Assembly: GCA_934130485.1 (NCBI GenBank)
Contig: CAKOYE010000053.1
Coordinates: 1 to 6,306 of the forward strand
Length of the DNA stretch: 6,306 bases
Direction: 5' to 3'
From: an uncultured Bacilli bacterium
GTDB lineage: Bacteria > Bacillota_I > Bacilli_A > RF39 > UBA660
The stretch's first letter is position 1; every line of letters starts with the position of its first letter. A model generated the notes under the pieces. It did no database searches, had not been told where the DNA came from, and saw nothing but the letters and a program-made list of their open reading frames with translations. Shown in pieces: positions 4,383 through 6,306 of this stretch. The translations under genes and the position numbers were made by a program.

Positions 4383-6306
4383 ATGAGTGAGAGTTTTAGA
4401 AAAAAAAAGAGTGGCTTTACGCTTATTGAATTACTCGCAGTAATAGTGATATTAGCAGTAATTGCGTTAATAGTTGCTCCACAAATAATCAATATAATAT
4501 ATAAAAGTAGAAAAAGTGCATTTTATGATTCAGTTAAGGGGTATATTAGTGCAGTTGAAAACTTTGTAGCATTAAGTATTTCATATGAACAAGAAGAGGT
4601 TAAAAATTTTTATGTTGTAGATGGTGAAAATAACGTCGATATAAGTATAAAAGGTTCCCAGAAAAATTGGAACGGTGAAATGGTATATGATAATAAAGAT
4701 AATTTTCGCCTATTTATAGAAAATAACAATTTTTGTGCCTATAAAGATTATTTGGATGATGATATAGTAGTTGAAGATATAAAAAATTGTGATCAATTTG
4801 AAAATGAGGAAGGAATTTTTGAACCAGTTATTTCTATCGAAAATGAAGAAAAAATTACAGAGTCAAAAAATGTTTCAATAGACTATAGAAATTCTAATAA
4901 TAATAATGAATACTGTGTAGCAGATATTATTGATAATTGTGAGTGGAATAAAGTAACTGGTAAGAAAATTAAGTTCATTATAAGAAAAAATTCAAATATA
5001 TATGCAAGATCAAGTAATGAAACAGAAACAAAATCTAGCGAAAAACAAGTAAAAAATATAGGAATAGTGGAAGATAAAGCACCAGAAATTACAGTTATTC
5101 ATACAAGTTTAGAAAATTCAATTACATCAGTTGTAACTTTATCTACAGAAATGGAAAATATTAAATACTTTTATAGTATAGATAATTCAGAATATATAGA
5201 ATCAAGTGAACCATATTATACATTTAATAATCTATTAGAGAATACAGAATATACTATAAAAATATATGTTGAAACAGAAACACAAAAAAAATCAAAAATA
5301 AATGAAACTAAAGTTTTAACAAAAGAAAGTGAAAAGAATCCTATTATAAAAAGTTTTAGTACAAGTAGTGGCGAATATGATATAACACTAACTATAACAG
5401 GTGAAAGTTATAATCATACTAAAATAGAAAAATATTATTATAAAATAGATAATAATGATTATATAGAAACAGATAAAGCATATTATGTATTTAAAAATTT
5501 GGAGCCATATGTTGATCATACTATAAGTTTTTATATAGAAGATACAAAAGGAAGATTTTCAGAAATTGGAAGCACTAAATTAAAAACAAGTAAAAAACAT
5601 ACGAGTCCAGTTGTGACTAGTTTAACATCAACAAGTAGTGGTGATAATATAACTATAGCAGTATCAGCAACAGCTTCAGATGATGCAGGAATATCTAAAT
5701 ACTATTATAGTATAAATGGAGAAGATTATATAGAAAGTACAAGCCCAACATATACATTTACCAATTTGGAAAAAAATAAAGATCATAGATTTAATGTTTA
5801 TGTTGTTGATGGACTTAATTTTAAATCAAATGTAAGTTATATACAGGCAGTTACAGAAAGTTCAGTTCCATATTTAACAATTGTAGTAAATAACCAAGGA
5901 TATGAGGTGGATGGAGAAATTTGGTATCCAAATGGAACAAGCATAACATTAAATTACTCAAGTGATATGACTGGAAAAACTGGTTATTACAAATACAAAA
6001 ATGAAGTAACAGGATCTATTAGTAATTACACAACAACAACTTCTAAAAAACAAAATATAACATTGTATGAAAGTAGTACATATACAATAAAGATATTAGA
6101 TAATGGCGTAGAGAGTGAAGAAGTAACTAAAAAAATAAATATAATGCCAAATCCAAGTACATCAGGAAATAATTATTTTTATACACAATATAATATATTA
6201 AATAATATATATCCAGTATTAGTAACAGGTAAAAAAACAGGTTCAATATATGGAACAGGAATATATTATGGTGGATATTATATTAACCGAGCAGCACTAC
6301 ATATGA
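4383..6306 (+). CDS. Large prepilin-like surface protein with FN3-like repeats and a C-terminal LCCL-like domain (3' end outside window)
   Basis: The frame is open for 641 codons from ATG 4383 to the window edge without a stop. An 11-residue basic leader ends KKKSG and is followed by FTLIELLAVIVILAVIALIV. This is a class III signal for prepilin peptidase: cleavage after Gly11, Phe at +1, and Glu at +5 (residue 16), then a membrane-spanning alpha-1 helix to about residue 45. Residues about 46-145 look like a small pilin head with Cys118 and Cys136. About 146-228 is a second beta-rich segment with Cys178 and Cys186. Three fibronectin-III-like repeats follow (about 233-314, 320-403 and 409-492), then another beta-rich segment (about 496-588). 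A GTGIY and RAALH stretch at 624-640 resembles an LCCL domain cut by the edge. Typical pilins are 150-200 residues, so this is an oversized pilin or pseudopilin fused to an adhesin-like stalk. It is presumably exported and displayed on the cell surface. No pilus assembly ATPase or prepilin peptidase is in the window. Isoleucine codons in the repeats are mostly ATA, unlike ftsE. Confidence 0.88.
   Translation, partial: MSESFRKKKSGFTLIELLAVIVILAVIALIVAPQIINIIYKSRKSAFYDSVKGYISAVENFVALSISYEQEEVKNFYVVDGENNVDISIKGSQKNWNGEMVYDNKDNFRLFIENNNFCAYKDYLDDDIVVEDIKNCDQFENEEGIFEPVISIENEEKITESKNVSIDYRNSNNNNEYCVADIIDNCEWNKVTGKKIKFIIRKNSNIYARSSNETETKSSEKQVKNIGIVEDKAPEITVIHTSLENSITSVVTLSTEMENIKYFYSIDNSEYIESSEPYYTFNNLLENTEYTIKIYVETETQKKSKINETKVLTKESEKNPIIKSFSTSSGEYDITLTITGESYNHTKIEKYYYKIDNNDYIETDKAYYVFKNLEPYVDHTISFYIEDTKGRFSEIGSTKLKTSKKHTSPVVTSLTSTSSGDNITIAVSATASDDAGISKYYYSINGEDYIESTSPTYTFTNLEKNKDHRFNVYVVDGLNFKSNVSYIQAVTESSVPYLTIVVNNQGYEVDGEIWYPNGTSITLNYSSDMTGKTGYYKYKNEVTGSISNYTTTTSKKQNITLYESSTYTIKILDNGVESEEVTKKINIMPNPSTSGNNYFYTQYNILNNIYPVLVTGKKTGSIYGTGIYYGGYYINRAALHM
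5079..5858 (+). repeat. Three tandem protein-level repeats (fibronectin-III-like) within the pilin-like gene
   Basis: The units are about 82-84 residues long, at bases 5079-5324, 5340-5591 and 5607-5858. Each opens with a proline-led strand and has a central KYFYSID, KYYYKID or KYYYSIN strand, then a turn and YIES or YIET. Each continues through Y-x-F-x-N-L, an aromatic or histidine position near Tyr290, His379 or His468, and a late strand such as IKIYVE, ISFYIE or FNVYVVD. The alternating strands and the N-L-x-x-x-x-x-Y/H turn are what FN3 domains show. The DNA has diverged more than the protein, so the duplication is not recent. Confidence 0.75.
6171..6306 (+). other. Start of a probable LCCL domain at the C-terminal end of the pilin-like protein (truncated by window)
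   Basis: Residues 624-641 read G-T-G-I-Y, then four residues, then I-N-R-A-A-L-H-M. As I recall it, the LCCL core is W-G-T-x-x-Y followed by S-x-I-C-R-A-A-x-H-A-G, and the register matches without gaps, including the conserved His (640). The core cysteine is replaced by Asn635 and the serines by Tyr632 and Tyr633. The domain boundary, about residue 597, is a guess from the end of the preceding beta-rich segment. The rest of the domain lies beyond base 6306. Confidence 0.55.

Overview
The window comes from a very AT-rich, low-GC Gram-positive-type bacterium. The gene content (release factor 2, a YitT-family membrane protein, FtsE and FtsX) matches the prfB neighbourhood of Bacilli. From memory, Bacillus subtilis has prfB, then yvjA (a YitT-family gene), then cccB, then ftsE-ftsX. 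UGA is still a stop codon here: prfB carries the RF2 frameshift at an in-frame UGA, and every tryptophan read is TGG. FtsEX implies a peptidoglycan wall. Together these argue against a true Mycoplasma and for an AT-rich member of the Bacilli, possibly one of the uncultured gut lineages. That placement is inference.

Layout, all on the + strand. Positions 1-375 hold the 3' end of a multi-spanning membrane protein gene, closed by a small hairpin terminator that overlaps its stop codon. A promoter with an extended -10 (419-447) starts a four-gene operon. The first gene is prfB (469-1570), which must be read through a +1 frameshift at 538-543, so its true start lies 88 bases upstream of the ATG that begins the long uninterrupted frame. 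Next are a YitT-family gene (1572-2447), ftsE (2465-3160) and ftsX (3147-4046). Spacing is tight or overlapping throughout, so the genes are probably co-transcribed and translationally coupled.

Positions 4047-4382 are a very AT-rich stretch. It holds several AT-only inverted repeats, a strong A/T hairpin terminator (4292-4321) and a second promoter with the same extended -10 (4331-4359). That promoter serves the last gene, which starts at 4383 and runs off the right edge with at least 641 codons. It encodes a large prepilin-like protein: a type IV pilin leader and N-terminal helix, a small pilin-like head with a cysteine pair, a second cysteine-paired segment, three fibronectin-III-like repeats, a further beta-rich segment, and the start of what looks like an LCCL domain. 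It is most likely a surface-exposed pilin-adhesin.

The operon joins translation termination (RF2) with cell-wall division machinery (FtsEX). FtsEX is an ABC-type complex that transmits ATP hydrolysis across the membrane to peptidoglycan hydrolases. The giant pilin-like gene is a separate transcription unit with different codon preferences. It is the most unusual item in the window.
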